Shown: piece after piece, positions 54,044 through 63,799 of the stretch | Layout of the letters: each line of letters opens with the position of its first letter | Position numbering within the stretch: position 1 is the stretch's first letter | Source: Thermogemmatispora carboxidivorans | GTDB taxonomy: Bacteria; Chloroflexota; Ktedonobacteria; Ktedonobacterales; Ktedonobacteraceae | Direction: 5' to 3' | Assembly (NCBI RefSeq): GCF_000702505.1 | Contig: NZ_JNIM01000001.1 | Location: forward strand, 2,852,001 to 2,916,000 | DNA: 64,000 nt | The notes under the pieces: generated by a model | Seen by the model: the letters and a program-made list of their open reading frames with translations, nothing else | Database searches by the model: none | Told to the model about the DNA's origin: nothing | Translations under genes and position numbers: made by a program

Positions 54044-54280
54044 CAGGCAGCTCTCCTTTCAAGCAACAGAGGTCATACTGTTCAAGCCTATAAGCAAGTC
54101 GCAGGCTGCGGAGTCGGCATACAGGGACAGTATAGCACAGAGCGGGGAAAACACGTAAGATGTGGAGGAGAGAGTTAGCCATTTATGATGGCTAGCAGAT
54201 GCTCCTCTGTTCACGCCCACCTGCCGTGAACAACGCCTTGCAGGCGGGCAGCTTCGTATTCTGCTTCGTCAGTGGACTAT

Positions 54281-54526
54281 ATGATCGGGCAGCTCGCCCG
54301 GCTGGCCCGCGTCAGCGCGCGCACCCTGCACCACTACGATCGTATCGGTTTGTTGCATCCCAGCGCTCACTCAGAAGCTGGCCACCGCCTGTACTCCAGC
54401 CAGGACCTGGAGCGTCGTCTACAACGTATTCTCTGCTATCGCCAGCTTGGCTTCTCGCTGCGCCAGACCAAAGCGCTGCTCTCAGCGCCAGCGACCGACC
54501 CCCTCGCTGATCTGCGGCAACAACGT
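54281..54526 (+). pseudogene. Truncated MerR family regulator
   Basis: MIGQLARLARVSARTLHHYD and GHRLYSSQDLERRLQRI are a clear MerR DNA-binding domain (TipA/SkgA-like). The protein breaks off at ADLRQQ, where the usual dimerisation coiled coil should continue. The following codons (RAFGGNGPGSRR) are out-of-frame sequence. The stop is at 54596-54598. The deletion joins it to the VOC remnant that follows. Confidence 0.7.
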
Positions 54527-54722
54527 GCCTTTGGCGGCAACGGCCCGGGCAGTAGGCGAGGGGACGATCGAGGGGCCCTACGCGACGCCCTGGAATAGGC
54601 TCGATGTGCTCGCCCGCGACCCCGACGGACACGAGATCGTTTTCACGTCCAGGCTCCCTGCCGAGCAACACGATCCAGCTTTTGCGGCGCGGATGGAGCA
54701 GGTCCGCCAGCAGATGCAGGAG
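54525..54722 (+). pseudogene. C-terminal remnant of a VOC/glyoxalase-like protein
   Basis: In a different frame from the MerR piece, the sequence reads EGTIEGPYATPWNRLDV then LARDPDGHEIVFTSRL, the last beta strands of a glyoxalase/bleomycin-resistance domain, and a helical tail (ARMEQVRQQMQEA). There is no N-terminal half. MerR and VOC fragments abut at about 54525, so one deletion probably removed the 3' end of the first gene and the 5' end of the second. Confidence 0.6.
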
Positions 54723-54974
54723 GCCAGGCCGCCTTCTCATCGGGCGACGGCCCCGTCCAAGCATGAGTCTTTTCTCTGCCAGAGAGGCACGGTGAGGAGG
54801 TCCCTGGTTCCTCTTGAGGGACTTGGATGGGCTTCCCTCAGTCGCACTGCACGGGACGACTGCGAGTGACAGCAGCGGTGAGCGTGCTCTCCTGGGTGAT
54901 CCCTGGTGAGCTTCGCACCGCTGCGAAGGCGAGATGCTCGCGCAGCAGACTTCTGCTCCGAGGTACGGGTGGAA

Positions 54975-55919
54975 TCACTGTTTTTGTCCATAGGCCGCGA
55001 CAAACTGATAGGTTGTCTGTAGCTGATTGCATTCTTGGAGCATGGTCTGGAGAAGCGCTTGATACTGCTGTGGACTCAACTGAAAGCGTTTCGTCGCCAC
55101 CCCGCTCAGGGCCAGGGCGAACTCGCGGAAGTCCAGGGCGAGCAAGGAGCCGATGCGCCCACCCCAGTCTCCGAAAGGAACCTGGATCACTTGTCGCTGC
55201 ACCTGTGACAAGCCAGCCTCCCAGAGGTAACGATCCAGCGAAGCAGTGACTGTTCCCTCTCCATCCAGCCCCCTGAGCGCCGCCAGTTCCTTAATCATGG
55301 CATCCAGCTGCCGATGGGTTGGTCCCATAGGCGCTGCTTCCAGGCCAGGCTCCAGCAGTTCAATCCAGCCGCCAGGAGCGGTCACCCGTGCCAACTCCTG
55401 GACCACGCGGGGCCAGGCCGCCAGCGGCAGAGCCGTCCACAAGAAGCGCTGATGGACGAAATCGAAGGAGTGATCTGGGAAGGGCAAGCCTTTCAGCACA
55501 TCCCCTTTGACAAAGCGGTAATTAGGTGGGGGAGCTGTCTGTTGCTTGGCTTCCTCAACATCTAGACCGATCACGTTCGCCTGGGGGAACTCACGCGCCA
55601 GCTCTGAGGCCCATTGTCCAGTGCCACAGCCAACATCAAGGATCTGACGCGGTGCCTGGATGGGAGCCAGGTAGTTGCGGTGCAGAACAGCGCGCAGGAC
55701 GTAGTGTTGAAAGTCGAGACGGTTAACTTCCTGTAGATCCTTGGGGAGTAGATAGGGCTGCTCATCAAGATAGCGGCGCTGGTCGCCATCGACGTTGTCT
55801 GGAGAAGTGACCGCGTTGGTCCGACGAAGGGATCGGGCTGCTTCAGGAGTGTCAGAGCCCGGCGGAGCACTGTTAGAGGGCACCGCTGGACTCTTGCGTC
55901 TGAAAAACCACCAGGGCAT
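54975..55919 (-). CDS. Class I SAM-dependent methyltransferase
   Basis: 314 residues from the ATG at 55919, behind AAGGAGG. After a basic, Pro-rich N-terminus comes motif I (LDVGCGTGQWASELA), the acidic VIGLDVEEA and FDFVHQRFLWTALPLAAWPRVV. The substrate is unknown. It looks like a paralogue of the methyltransferase at 21745-22695. Confidence 0.8.
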   Translation of the reverse strand: MPWWFFRRKSPAVPSNSAPPGSDTPEAARSLRRTNAVTSPDNVDGDQRRYLDEQPYLLPKDLQEVNRLDFQHYVLRAVLHRNYLAPIQAPRQILDVGCGTGQWASELAREFPQANVIGLDVEEAKQQTAPPPNYRFVKGDVLKGLPFPDHSFDFVHQRFLWTALPLAAWPRVVQELARVTAPGGWIELLEPGLEAAPMGPTHRQLDAMIKELAALRGLDGEGTVTASLDRYLWEAGLSQVQRQVIQVPFGDWGGRIGSLLALDFREFALALSGVATKRFQLSPQQYQALLQTMLQECNQLQTTYQFVAAYGQKQ

Positions 55920-56858
55920 ACAGCTACCTCCTTGGCATGTGGTCCCGCTCTGTCTGAGAGCTATGTGAGTATGAGGCAGTGAGCGCAGCATGGAGATCGA
56001 ACGCTGTCCAGTCTAGGGGAAGAGGAAGGAGATGTCAATGAGCCGCGCTGGCGATCACGTCTGATCGTTCGATTTTTATGGATTTTTAATGCAAAACAGC
56101 TCCGGCAGGCCAGGCTGGAGCGAGCGGGTTTTCTGGCTCTGCTCTTGAAACGTATCAGCTCTCACACTGCCACGCTCTGCGAACGGCTCATCTTTGCGGT
56201 TGGAGGAGTCCACTCCACCCTTTCCTCTCCTCACGCGCTCTCTCAGTCGTGGCTGATCCCGCCGGCTGTGCTTTGGGGTGGAGGTCGCTGATCTGCCTCT
56301 TTCTTTCAGGCCCAGACGGGCAACCTGGCTGATTCTGATGGTACTCCCTGTAGGGGAGCATCTGGAGCCGCGCCAGTCAAGCTGATTCGATGCTTCCCCA
56401 AAATCGACCATCTTCGATCTATGTCCAGGTTCAGGCAGGATTGCAGATGAGAAGCCGGCGGAAGGGTAAAGTGTGATCCCGCCCAGGGTTATCCAGGAAG
56501 GTAACGGCTCCTCGTGGCGAGCAGTATCTGTCTATGAGTGCCCGGGCCAGGCATGGATAAATGCGGCAGGAAGACGAGCGCCTTCTTAGTAGCGGCTAGC
56601 AATCCCTGCTCTACTGGCAGAGACGAGCAAGCTGGCCTGTCCATGCTTCCTGGCCAGGGTAGGTCTTCTTTTATTTCTTCTATTTCTTCTTTCATTTGAT
56701 GAGGACACAGAAGAGATACACAATTGGCCTGTTCTGGCGTATACTCTTGATAGATGCGCCGCTCTCTTCCTGAACCCCAGGAGTGAGATGGCTCGCGACA
56801 GAGACGATGCTGCTGGCTGGTTTGCACTGATATGCCGGGAGGGAGGCCGTCGCTCACA
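55920..56858. other. Gene-free region before the caspase-STAND gene
   Basis: About 940 bp with no supported frame. A TATACT at 56740-56745 could be a -10 box for the downstream gene, but the -35 region is poor. A pyrimidine-rich patch (TTTCTTCTATTTCTTCTTTC, about 56675-56694) is the only other feature. Confidence 0.35.
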
Positions 56859-59800
56859 ATGTCCACACCGTCCTCTCCTGCGTTTGCTATGGCCGGCTCA
56901 GGCCAAAGGCTGGCGCTGGTTATCGGGGTCAATGGGCCCCCGGCGGCTTACCGAGCGCCGCTGGCCTATGCAGAGGCCGATGCCTGCGGCATGGCGGAAG
57001 TCTTGGCACAGGACTGCTGTGGCTTCACGCTGGTGGTTCCCCCGGTGTTGGGTGCGCAGGCCACCTCGGCGCAGGTTCGCAAGGCCGTAGTGCAACTGGC
57101 CCGCGAGCTGCAGGCGGGCGATTTCGGGCTGGTCTTCTTTAGCGGCCATGCCGAAGCTCTGCCGCGCGAAGCCGACCTGGATGAGGTCTATCTGGTGACG
57201 GCGGACTTTGATCCTGCTGATCTGATGGTCGATCCGCAGGCCCACCTCTCGTTTCGCTGGCTGCGGCAGGTGCTCTTTGAGCATGAGCGGGCAGCTCAGC
57301 TGCTGCTCATCCTGGACTGTTGCTATGGGGGTAAGTTTGCAGAGAGCGCGCCCGATCCCTCTTGGGACGAACTGCAGCGGCGCCTGAGCTACTACTTTGG
57401 GGAGCCAGGCGAGCGCAGTCCGGCGCCGGCGGGTGGCGTGCGGTTGGCGTTGACGGCGACCGGTCTGGAAGCGGCCAGAGAGCAGGACGGGCATGGGCTA
57501 CTGACGGGGCAGCTGCTCAAGCTCCTGCGGGGCGAGGTACCGGAGGCAGCGGATGCCCAGGGGAGGGTGACCTTCGCGCGGGCCTTTGCCTCCCTGGCGC
57601 AGACGCTCCGGGAGCAGCCACCGCGCTTCTACGGGGCCGGCGATGATCTGGTGCTGGCGCGCCATCCACAGCTGGCTCAGGCGCGGCGACGATCTCGGGC
57701 AGAGGATGAGGAGCGACAGCGGCTGCTGTCGCTGATGCAGCGTCGCGATGGCTTCTACGAGGATCGCCGGCGCAGCTGCGTGGGGCGACGGACCGAGCAA
57801 GAGGCGGTCTGGCGCCTGGTAGAGGAGTTGCTGCCCACAGGGGGCTATGTGACCATCACTGGGGAGGCTGGGCAGGGCAAGAGCTGCCTGATGGCCAGGC
57901 TGATCGAAGAGCGGGCCCGAGCGCAGGGAGGCGAGGAGCGGGTGGCCTTCCACTTCATTCCGCTGGTGCCTCCCTCAGACTATCAGGTGACCTTACTGAA
58001 AGCGCTGCTGGCGCGCCTGGTCCTCAAGTATGAGCTGCCGGCCTGGTGGCTGGCGGGGGAGAGTCGCACGACGCTGAGTGAGGCGCTGGTGACGGTCCTG
58101 CAGGAGATCGCGCGGCGTGGGGAGCAGGAAGTCATCTTTATCGATGGGCTGGACCAGCTGCAGCCTGATCCGCAGAGCGGCTGGCGGGATCTGAGTTTTC
58201 TGCCGCAGGGTCCAGCCAATCCGCCACCCGGGATCGTCTTCGTGCTGGGCACGCGCCCCAACGACACGCTGCGTCCGTTGGAGCTGTGCAAGCCACGGCG
58301 GGAGTATCGGCTACCGCGGCTCTCCCTGGCCGATTTTGCAGAGCTGCTGCAGCAGCGGCAGGTAGATCTCTCTGCCGATCTAGAGGAACAGTCGTATGAG
58401 GTGCTGGATGGGCACGCCCTCTTTCTGGATCTCCTGGCCAGGGAGCTGGCGACCCGGCGTGGGCAGGCACCAGCGGAGGTGGAGGCCCTGATCGCGCGCC
58501 TGAGCAGCGACCCGGAGCAATTGTTTACGCTGGCGCTGGATCGGCTGCGGGGAGAGCCAGCACGGTGGCACCGGGTGATCAAGCCGCTGCTGGGGATCTT
58601 GCTGGTGGCGCAGGAGCCGCTCCCGATCGCAGCGCTCCGGCAGCTGCTGGCGCTCGCCAGGGGTGAGACGATTGACCTGGATGAGGTGCGGCAGGGACTG
58701 CGACGGTTAGGTGGACTGGTAATGCAGGATCAGCAGGGAGGCTATACCCTCTTTCATCTGAAGTTTCGCGACTATCTGCGAGGCGGGCCGGGAGAGGCAG
58801 ACGGACCGCAGAAGGAGCCGGAGGGGCTGTTTGATGAGGAGGAGGAACGGCGCTGGCATGGGGTATTGGCGGCCTGGTGCGAGCAGGGGAGACTGGCCCG
58901 GCTCTGGCAAGACGGGGCCAGGGAGAAGCGTGAGCGCTACCGGAGGCAGTACGGACAGCGGCACTACGTACGCCATCTCTACGAGGCGGGAGAGTGGGAG
59001 CGGCTCTTTGCGGTGCTGGACGAGGGAAGCTATGGGCGGGCGAAGGTGCAGGCAGACCCGAGCATGCGCGACTACGCGCGCGATCTGGATCTGGGGCGGC
59101 GAGCGGCGGCGGAAGCAGGGGAGACGCTGGAGGAGCAACTGGAGCAGCTGCCGCGGCTGTGGGGCTACACGCTGCTACGCTGCAGCCTGGGGAGTCGGGC
59201 GGATGCCTATCCCGATGCGGCGTTTGTACTGTTGTGCCAGTTGGGACAGGAGGCGAAGGCGTTGGGGCTGGTGGAGCTGCTCACGGAGCAGGAGCGACGG
59301 GCGGACCTGCTGATCGACCTGTCCGAGTGGTTGCTGAGGCAGCCGGAACGCCGTGACGAGAGACGACAGCTCTACCGGCGAGCAGAGCAGGCGATTGCGC
59401 TGCTGGCGGATGGGTGGGACAAAGCGAACTTGTTCATTCGGCTGGGCGAGGTGCTGGCGAAGGCAGAGCTACCACAGGAGGCGGAGCGCTGCTGGCAGGA
59501 GGCGGAGCGGGTGATCGCTAGTCTGTCTGAAGATGCAGAGAAAGCGACTATGCTGGTGCGGCTGGGGAAAGCTCTGGCGGCAACGCGGCCACAGCAAGCC
59601 GAGCAATGCTGGCTCCAGGCCGAACGGCTTAGCTCCTCGCACTCTAACACCAGGGAGAAAGTGTGGACCCTGATCAGCCTGGGTGAAGCGCTGGCAAAGT
59701 GGTCACTACGACAGCAGCAGGCCGAGCGCTGCTGGCAAGAGGCGGAACGACTTATTGCCTCCTTCGCTGATCAGGATTGGAACCGCGTGGATGCGCTGAT

Positions 59801-61565
59801 CAAACTAGGAGAAGCTCTGGCGGGTGCACAATGCTGGGAGCAAGCCGAGCAGTGCTGGCAGCAAGCTGAACAGCTCATCACCGCCATTCCTGATGAGAAA
59901 GATAGCTGGAGGAAGGTTCAGCCGCTCAGCAGCCTGGCCGAAGCATTTATAGGAACTCAACGCTGGTTAGAGGCAGAGCGGGTCATCGCCTCTCTTCCCG
60001 AGCATGACTGGCGGAAGGCTATGGCACTCATAGCGCTGGGCAAGGCCCTGGCCAAGGCCCAGCGTTGGCAGGACGCCGAACAGTGCTGGGTCCAGGCCCA
60101 ACGGCTCGTCACAATCCTGTCCGATGGCAGTGACAGGGTGGAGGTGCTTGCAGAACTCGCCAAAGCACTGGCGGAGACAGAACGTTGGCAAGAAGCCAAA
60201 CAGTGCTGGGCCCAGGCCGAACGGCTCATTGCTGTCTCCCCTATCGACAAGGCAGAAGCTCTGACTGAACTGAGCAATGCGCTGATCAGCGTGCAGCGCT
60301 GGGAAGAGGCCGAACAGTGCTGGCAGCAAGCGGAAAGAGCCGTCGCATCCTATACCCTTGACAACTGGAGCAAAGCAGAAGTTTACGTCCAACTGGCCAG
60401 GACACTGATGAGAGCCCAGCGCTGGCAGGACGCTGAACAGTGCTGGGCCCAGGCTGAACTCCTGATCTCCTCCCTAGACGATGAGAAGATAGCGGCACGG
60501 AGCCGCTTGAGTGAAGCGTTAGCGCACGCCCAACGCTGGTTAGAGGCAGAGCGGGTCATCGCCTCTCTTCCCGAGCACGACTGGCGGAAAGCTGAGGCGC
60601 TCATAGCACTGGGCAAGGCCCTGGCCAAGGCCCAGCGTCAGCAGGAGGCTCTAAAGTGCTGGCAGCAAGCTGAACAGCTCATCACCGCCATTCCTGATGA
60701 GGAGGATAGCTGGAGGAAGGTTCAGCCGCTCAGCAGCCTGGCCGAAGCATTTATAGGAACTCAACGCTGGTTAGAGGCAGAGCGGGTCATCGCCTCTCTT
60801 CCCGAGCACGACTGGCGGAAAGCTATGGCACTCATAGCGCTGGGCAAGGCCCTGGCCAAGGCCCAGCGTTGGCAGGACGCCGAACAGTGCTGGGTCCAGG
60901 CCCAACGGCTCGTCACTCTACTTGCCGAGGATAGCGACAAAGTGAAAGTCCTAACAGAGCTTGCCACGGCATGCGCAACGATACAACGCTGGAAAGAGGC
61001 CGAACAGTGCTGGTTGCAGAGCGAGCAGCTCATTGCCGTCATGTCCGATCAAGGAGACAGCCCGAGGAAAATGCAGGCGCTCAGCCAGCTGGCAGCTTCC
61101 CTGGCCACAGCAGAACGTTGGCAGGATGCTCAACGTATCATCGCCTCTCTTCCTGAAGACAGCTCAGAGAAAGCCGTAGCTCTGACTGCGTTGATCGAAG
61201 CGCTGGCCAATGCCCGGCAAGGGCAAGAGACTGAGCAGTGCTTGCAAGAGGTTGCACGGATGCTTATCGTCCTTCCCGCAAGGTGGGAGGAAGCCAAGTC
61301 CTTGACCCGCCTGACCAGGGTACTGATCAGCTACGGTCACGAGGCTGAGGCTATCCGCCTCATTCAACACGCCTGGTTGCGCGACATGAGACTGAACGAG
61401 GCAGTCTGGTACCTCCCCGCCGCTTTCCCCCTCTTGACCAGATATCCCAAGCTGGGATCAGCTCTCTATGACGCCATCTGCTGGGCCGATGCTTTCTTGC
61501 AAGGTGGCGCGTCAGGTCCTGTTTCCCTCTCACTTCTACGAGCAAGGAGCAGTGAATCTGTATGA
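56859..61565 (+). CDS. Caspase-like protease / STAND NTPase / TPR-repeat protein
   Basis: 1568 residues from the ATG at 56859 (GGGAGGGAGG upstream; 56832 is possible). N-terminal peptidase C14 domain: catalytic His97 in FFSGHAE and Cys155 in LILDCCYGG. A STAND/NACHT-type NTPase follows: P-loop GEAGQGKS (335-342), Walker B EVIFIDGLDQL (424-434), GTRPND and a winged region. From about residue 770 to 1500 runs a TPR-like superhelix of repeating W(Q/E)EAEQCWQQAE(R/Q)LI units. Bacterial proteins of this plan are sensors that activate a death protease on infection or stress. The small partner gene overlaps the stop by 4 bp. Confidence 0.85.
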   Translation: MSTPSSPAFAMAGSGQRLALVIGVNGPPAAYRAPLAYAEADACGMAEVLAQDCCGFTLVVPPVLGAQATSAQVRKAVVQLARELQAGDFGLVFFSGHAEALPREADLDEVYLVTADFDPADLMVDPQAHLSFRWLRQVLFEHERAAQLLLILDCCYGGKFAESAPDPSWDELQRRLSYYFGEPGERSPAPAGGVRLALTATGLEAAREQDGHGLLTGQLLKLLRGEVPEAADAQGRVTFARAFASLAQTLREQPPRFYGAGDDLVLARHPQLAQARRRSRAEDEERQRLLSLMQRRDGFYEDRRRSCVGRRTEQEAVWRLVEELLPTGGYVTITGEAGQGKSCLMARLIEERARAQGGEERVAFHFIPLVPPSDYQVTLLKALLARLVLKYELPAWWLAGESRTTLSEALVTVLQEIARRGEQEVIFIDGLDQLQPDPQSGWRDLSFLPQGPANPPPGIVFVLGTRPNDTLRPLELCKPRREYRLPRLSLADFAELLQQRQVDLSADLEEQSYEVLDGHALFLDLLARELATRRGQAPAEVEALIARLSSDPEQLFTLALDRLRGEPARWHRVIKPLLGILLVAQEPLPIAALRQLLALARGETIDLDEVRQGLRRLGGLVMQDQQGGYTLFHLKFRDYLRGGPGEADGPQKEPEGLFDEEEERRWHGVLAAWCEQGRLARLWQDGAREKRERYRRQYGQRHYVRHLYEAGEWERLFAVLDEGSYGRAKVQADPSMRDYARDLDLGRRAAAEAGETLEEQLEQLPRLWGYTLLRCSLGSRADAYPDAAFVLLCQLGQEAKALGLVELLTEQERRADLLIDLSEWLLRQPERRDERRQLYRRAEQAIALLADGWDKANLFIRLGEVLAKAELPQEAERCWQEAERVIASLSEDAEKATMLVRLGKALAATRPQQAEQCWLQAERLSSSHSNTREKVWTLISLGEALAKWSLRQQQAERCWQEAERLIASFADQDWNRVDALIKLGEALAGAQCWEQAEQCWQQAEQLITAIPDEKDSWRKVQPLSSLAEAFIGTQRWLEAERVIASLPEHDWRKAMALIALGKALAKAQRWQDAEQCWVQAQRLVTILSDGSDRVEVLAELAKALAETERWQEAKQCWAQAERLIAVSPIDKAEALTELSNALISVQRWEEAEQCWQQAERAVASYTLDNWSKAEVYVQLARTLMRAQRWQDAEQCWAQAELLISSLDDEKIAARSRLSEALAHAQRWLEAERVIASLPEHDWRKAEALIALGKALAKAQRQQEALKCWQQAEQLITAIPDEEDSWRKVQPLSSLAEAFIGTQRWLEAERVIASLPEHDWRKAMALIALGKALAKAQRWQDAEQCWVQAQRLVTLLAEDSDKVKVLTELATACATIQRWKEAEQCWLQSEQLIAVMSDQGDSPRKMQALSQLAASLATAERWQDAQRIIASLPEDSSEKAVALTALIEALANARQGQETEQCLQEVARMLIVLPARWEEAKSLTRLTRVLISYGHEAEAIRLIQHAWLRDMRLNEAVWYLPAAFPLLTRYPKLGSALYDAICWADAFLQGGASGPVSLSLLRARSSESV
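59853..60917 (+). repeat. Recent intragenic duplication in the TPR region
   Basis: About 261 bp at 59853-60113 recur almost unchanged at 60657-60917, offset 804 bp (268 codons, in frame). A third partial copy covers about 60530-60640. The sites that differ are few (for example GAGAAAGAT versus GAGGAGGAT). The duplication lengthens the predicted sensor superhelix without disturbing the frame. Confidence 0.8.
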
Positions 61566-62173
61566 GCGAGCAGCAACCGTCTTCTCTCCCCGATCAGATG
61601 CAACCCTCTGAGCGGCTGCAGGTCTTGTTCGAACTGGTGCCCGCCCCTGGAGCAGAGGGAGCCGCCGATCTCGCCCTGCTCACCGCCCTTCACCACGAGC
61701 TGGCGACCAACCTCCAGCAAGAAGGCTTTGTCCTCTACCCTCCTGCCCCCACCGGCCAGAAGGGAACGCCCGACTTCTTCACCGAAGCCTGGCTGATCCT
61801 GCAGCAGGTGGCTGGCGCCGTCTGGCAGCGCCATGCCGCTATCGCCGAAGGGCTGGCCGACCTGAGCGCCCTCGTCACCCTCTTCGAGAAGCTGCTGCCC
61901 GTCCTTAAACGCCTGCGCGAGCACCATGCCAGGCTCGTTGGTCAGGGGGTCAGCCAGGAGCGAGCACTCAGCTGGACGATCGAGCTGCAAGGCGCCCGCC
62001 TGACGCTGGAGGCAACAGATCTTGAGCAGGCCAAGGCGGCGCTGCAGCTCGCTAAAAAGCTGCAGGCAGCGCTCGCCCGCGATCGAGCCAGATCCGGCAA
62101 GCCTCCAAAGCAGCCAAACAAGCTCACCATCACGGCCTCGGTTCCCCCACGCCGGAGGCGCAAAGGCCGCTGA
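61562..62173 (+). CDS. Small partner protein of the caspase-STAND gene
   Basis: 203 residues, start overlapping the preceding stop (ATGA). Mostly helical, with LLTALHHELATNLQQEGF and a moderately hydrophobic stretch AWLILQQVAGAVWQRHAAIAEGLADLSALV in outline (about 75-105), then a coiled-coil-like region and a basic tail (PPRRRRKGR). No family recognised. Translational coupling suggests it is the substrate, regulator or effector of the caspase-like protein. Confidence 0.7.
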   Translation: MSEQQPSSLPDQMQPSERLQVLFELVPAPGAEGAADLALLTALHHELATNLQQEGFVLYPPAPTGQKGTPDFFTEAWLILQQVAGAVWQRHAAIAEGLADLSALVTLFEKLLPVLKRLREHHARLVGQGVSQERALSWTIELQGARLTLEATDLEQAKAALQLAKKLQAALARDRARSGKPPKQPNKLTITASVPPRRRRKGR

Positions 62174-62232
62174 GCTGATCCCTCCGTCAGCTGGCAGAAG
62201 AAAGGCCCTGGCTGACCACTCTCGAGCCAGGC

Positions 62233-62458
62233 CCAACGCCATGAGGTAGCCTCGATTGAGGAGGCGATAAAAGGCCTCTTCGAGATTCAGGGCAAGGCCG
62301 AAGCCGCCGCGCTCCAGGGTAGCGAAGCCGTGGACCATGCTACGCAGCATCCGCACCGCATGGATGGCGTCCTCATCTGCCAGGCGCTAGGTCGAGAGGG
62401 CGCGGCGCGCGATCTCCAGGACCTCGTTCTGGACTATCTCAAGAAGGTCATCATTGAT
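62233..62458 (-). pseudogene. Remnant of a TetR regulator C-terminal domain
   Basis: The minus strand reads NEVLEIARRALST, an in-frame TAG (62389-62387), then ADEDAIHAVRMLRSMVHGFA and LERGGFGLALNLEEAFYRLL. This is the WHG-type ligand domain of TetR regulators (RALRSxxHGFxxLE). No helix-turn-helix is found upstream, so the gene has lost its 5' part and carries a nonsense codon. Confidence 0.6.
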
Positions 62459-62655
62459 TGATAATCCCGAAGTCAAAGGGATAGTCCTTGACTTTCTCCC
62501 GAATTACCACCCCTACCCCCATTTCGCCCCCAACGTGACTATATCCGACGACCGCTGATCATTGGCTCGCCCAGCCAGGCGGCAGCCGGCTCAGTGTCCA
62601 CCTAAGCGAGAAGAACCAGCCTTCCATCACCAGCAAGGCGAGCAGAAAAAAAGCC

Positions 62656-63762
62656 TCAATGAGAGGTGATCGTGACCATGCCTCCAGAGCTGACCACCTC
62701 GAGGCTGTAATAACAGGGAGCTGTCGGATCAAAGCCGGCGCTTTGCAGCCACAGGTTGTTACCGAAATGAGTCTGGCCGTCAACGGTACAGGCAGACCCC
62801 CAACCTTTGAGATGCACCTGGATGGCAATGCCAGCAGGCCGTCGCACCACCATCTCTGCCCCTCCTCCACCCAGCCGGACAGGAATCACTCCCGAGGGCA
62901 CAGGAAGCTCCACGTGGATTCTGCTGCCGACTCCCCTGATCTCGCAGGAGGTCAGTTCCAGATCCCCCAAATCGGCAATGATGTCTGACCCCCCGCTCTG
63001 GACCGCGATCTGCCAGGGGATGGCGCGATTCAGCGTGATGACTGCCTGACGCTGCTCCCCCGTCAAAATCAGAAAGCGTCGCGGATAGCGGATCGTCACC
63101 ACGCCGTCTTGAACCGTTACTGTGGGCACCGCTCCCTCAAAACGGGCCTGATAGAGGTCAGTCAGGCCTTCCTCCGTCCGTAAGACCAGCCGGATACCGG
63201 CAGAGCTAACAACCAGTCGGCCACATGAAAGATCATCCAGGGGGGCAGAGAAGACGTTTCTCTCGTCCGGCGCCACTGTCGCCACTGTCTGCAACTCGGC
63301 CAGTCTCTGACGAGCCAGGGTGTTGCTGCGCTGGAGAAACGCGAAGAGGAGAGCAAGCTCTTCCTCGCCATAACTCGAGACGACATCATCCCAGGTCTCT
63401 TCAAGTGAGGCCAGGATAGCGCGAACCTTATCCAGCGCCTCCTGACCTTGGGCAAGCCGGACAATGACTCTGCGCCCATCGCTCTTGTCCCGTTCCCGTT
63501 GCACCAGCCCGGAGGCCTCCAGACGGTTGAGAACCTTCGCAATGGCCCCACTGGTCATGCCCGTCAGCTCGGCTAGCTGACCCGCAGAAGCTTCACCGGT
63601 CAGATCGAGCAGGTCCAGGACCTGGATGTCTGTGTCAGCCGCTAAGCCTGTCTGTGTGGCGGCCACCCGGAAGAAAGAGGCGCCAAAACTGCTGCTCTTC
63701 CTCAATTCGCGCTTGAGGGCCGCGAGCATCTCCACACGCTTTCCCTGAGAGCCGCTTGACAC
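62656..63762 (-). CDS. MarR family regulator fused to a beta-rich C-terminal domain
   Basis: 368 residues, over twice the usual MarR length. The N-terminal winged helix has DIQVLDLLDL, SAGQLAELTGMTSGAIAKVLNRLEASGLVQRERD in outline and DGRRVIVRL (about residues 44-105). From about 170 to the end lies a repetitive beta-strand domain (GVVTIRYPRRF, SDIIADLGDLELTSCEIRG, RLGGGGAEMVVRRPAGIAI) like the DUF4097/toastrack adhesin-type fold. Start GTG at 63762 behind GGAGG. Upstream palindromes suggest autorepression. Confidence 0.8.
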   Translation of the reverse strand: MSSGSQGKRVEMLAALKRELRKSSSFGASFFRVAATQTGLAADTDIQVLDLLDLTGEASAGQLAELTGMTSGAIAKVLNRLEASGLVQRERDKSDGRRVIVRLAQGQEALDKVRAILASLEETWDDVVSSYGEEELALLFAFLQRSNTLARQRLAELQTVATVAPDERNVFSAPLDDLSCGRLVVSSAGIRLVLRTEEGLTDLYQARFEGAVPTVTVQDGVVTIRYPRRFLILTGEQRQAVITLNRAIPWQIAVQSGGSDIIADLGDLELTSCEIRGVGSRIHVELPVPSGVIPVRLGGGGAEMVVRRPAGIAIQVHLKGWGSACTVDGQTHFGNNLWLQSAGFDPTAPCYYSLEVVSSGGMVTITSH

Positions 63763-63799
63763 GGTCGGTTCCTCCGTGGTATCTTCTATTTATCTGACT

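Noticed and set aside
61466..62356. 296-codon minus-strand frame as a full gene
   Set aside because: Only its first 40 or so codons match a TetR C-terminal domain. The rest is antisense to the caspase partner gene.
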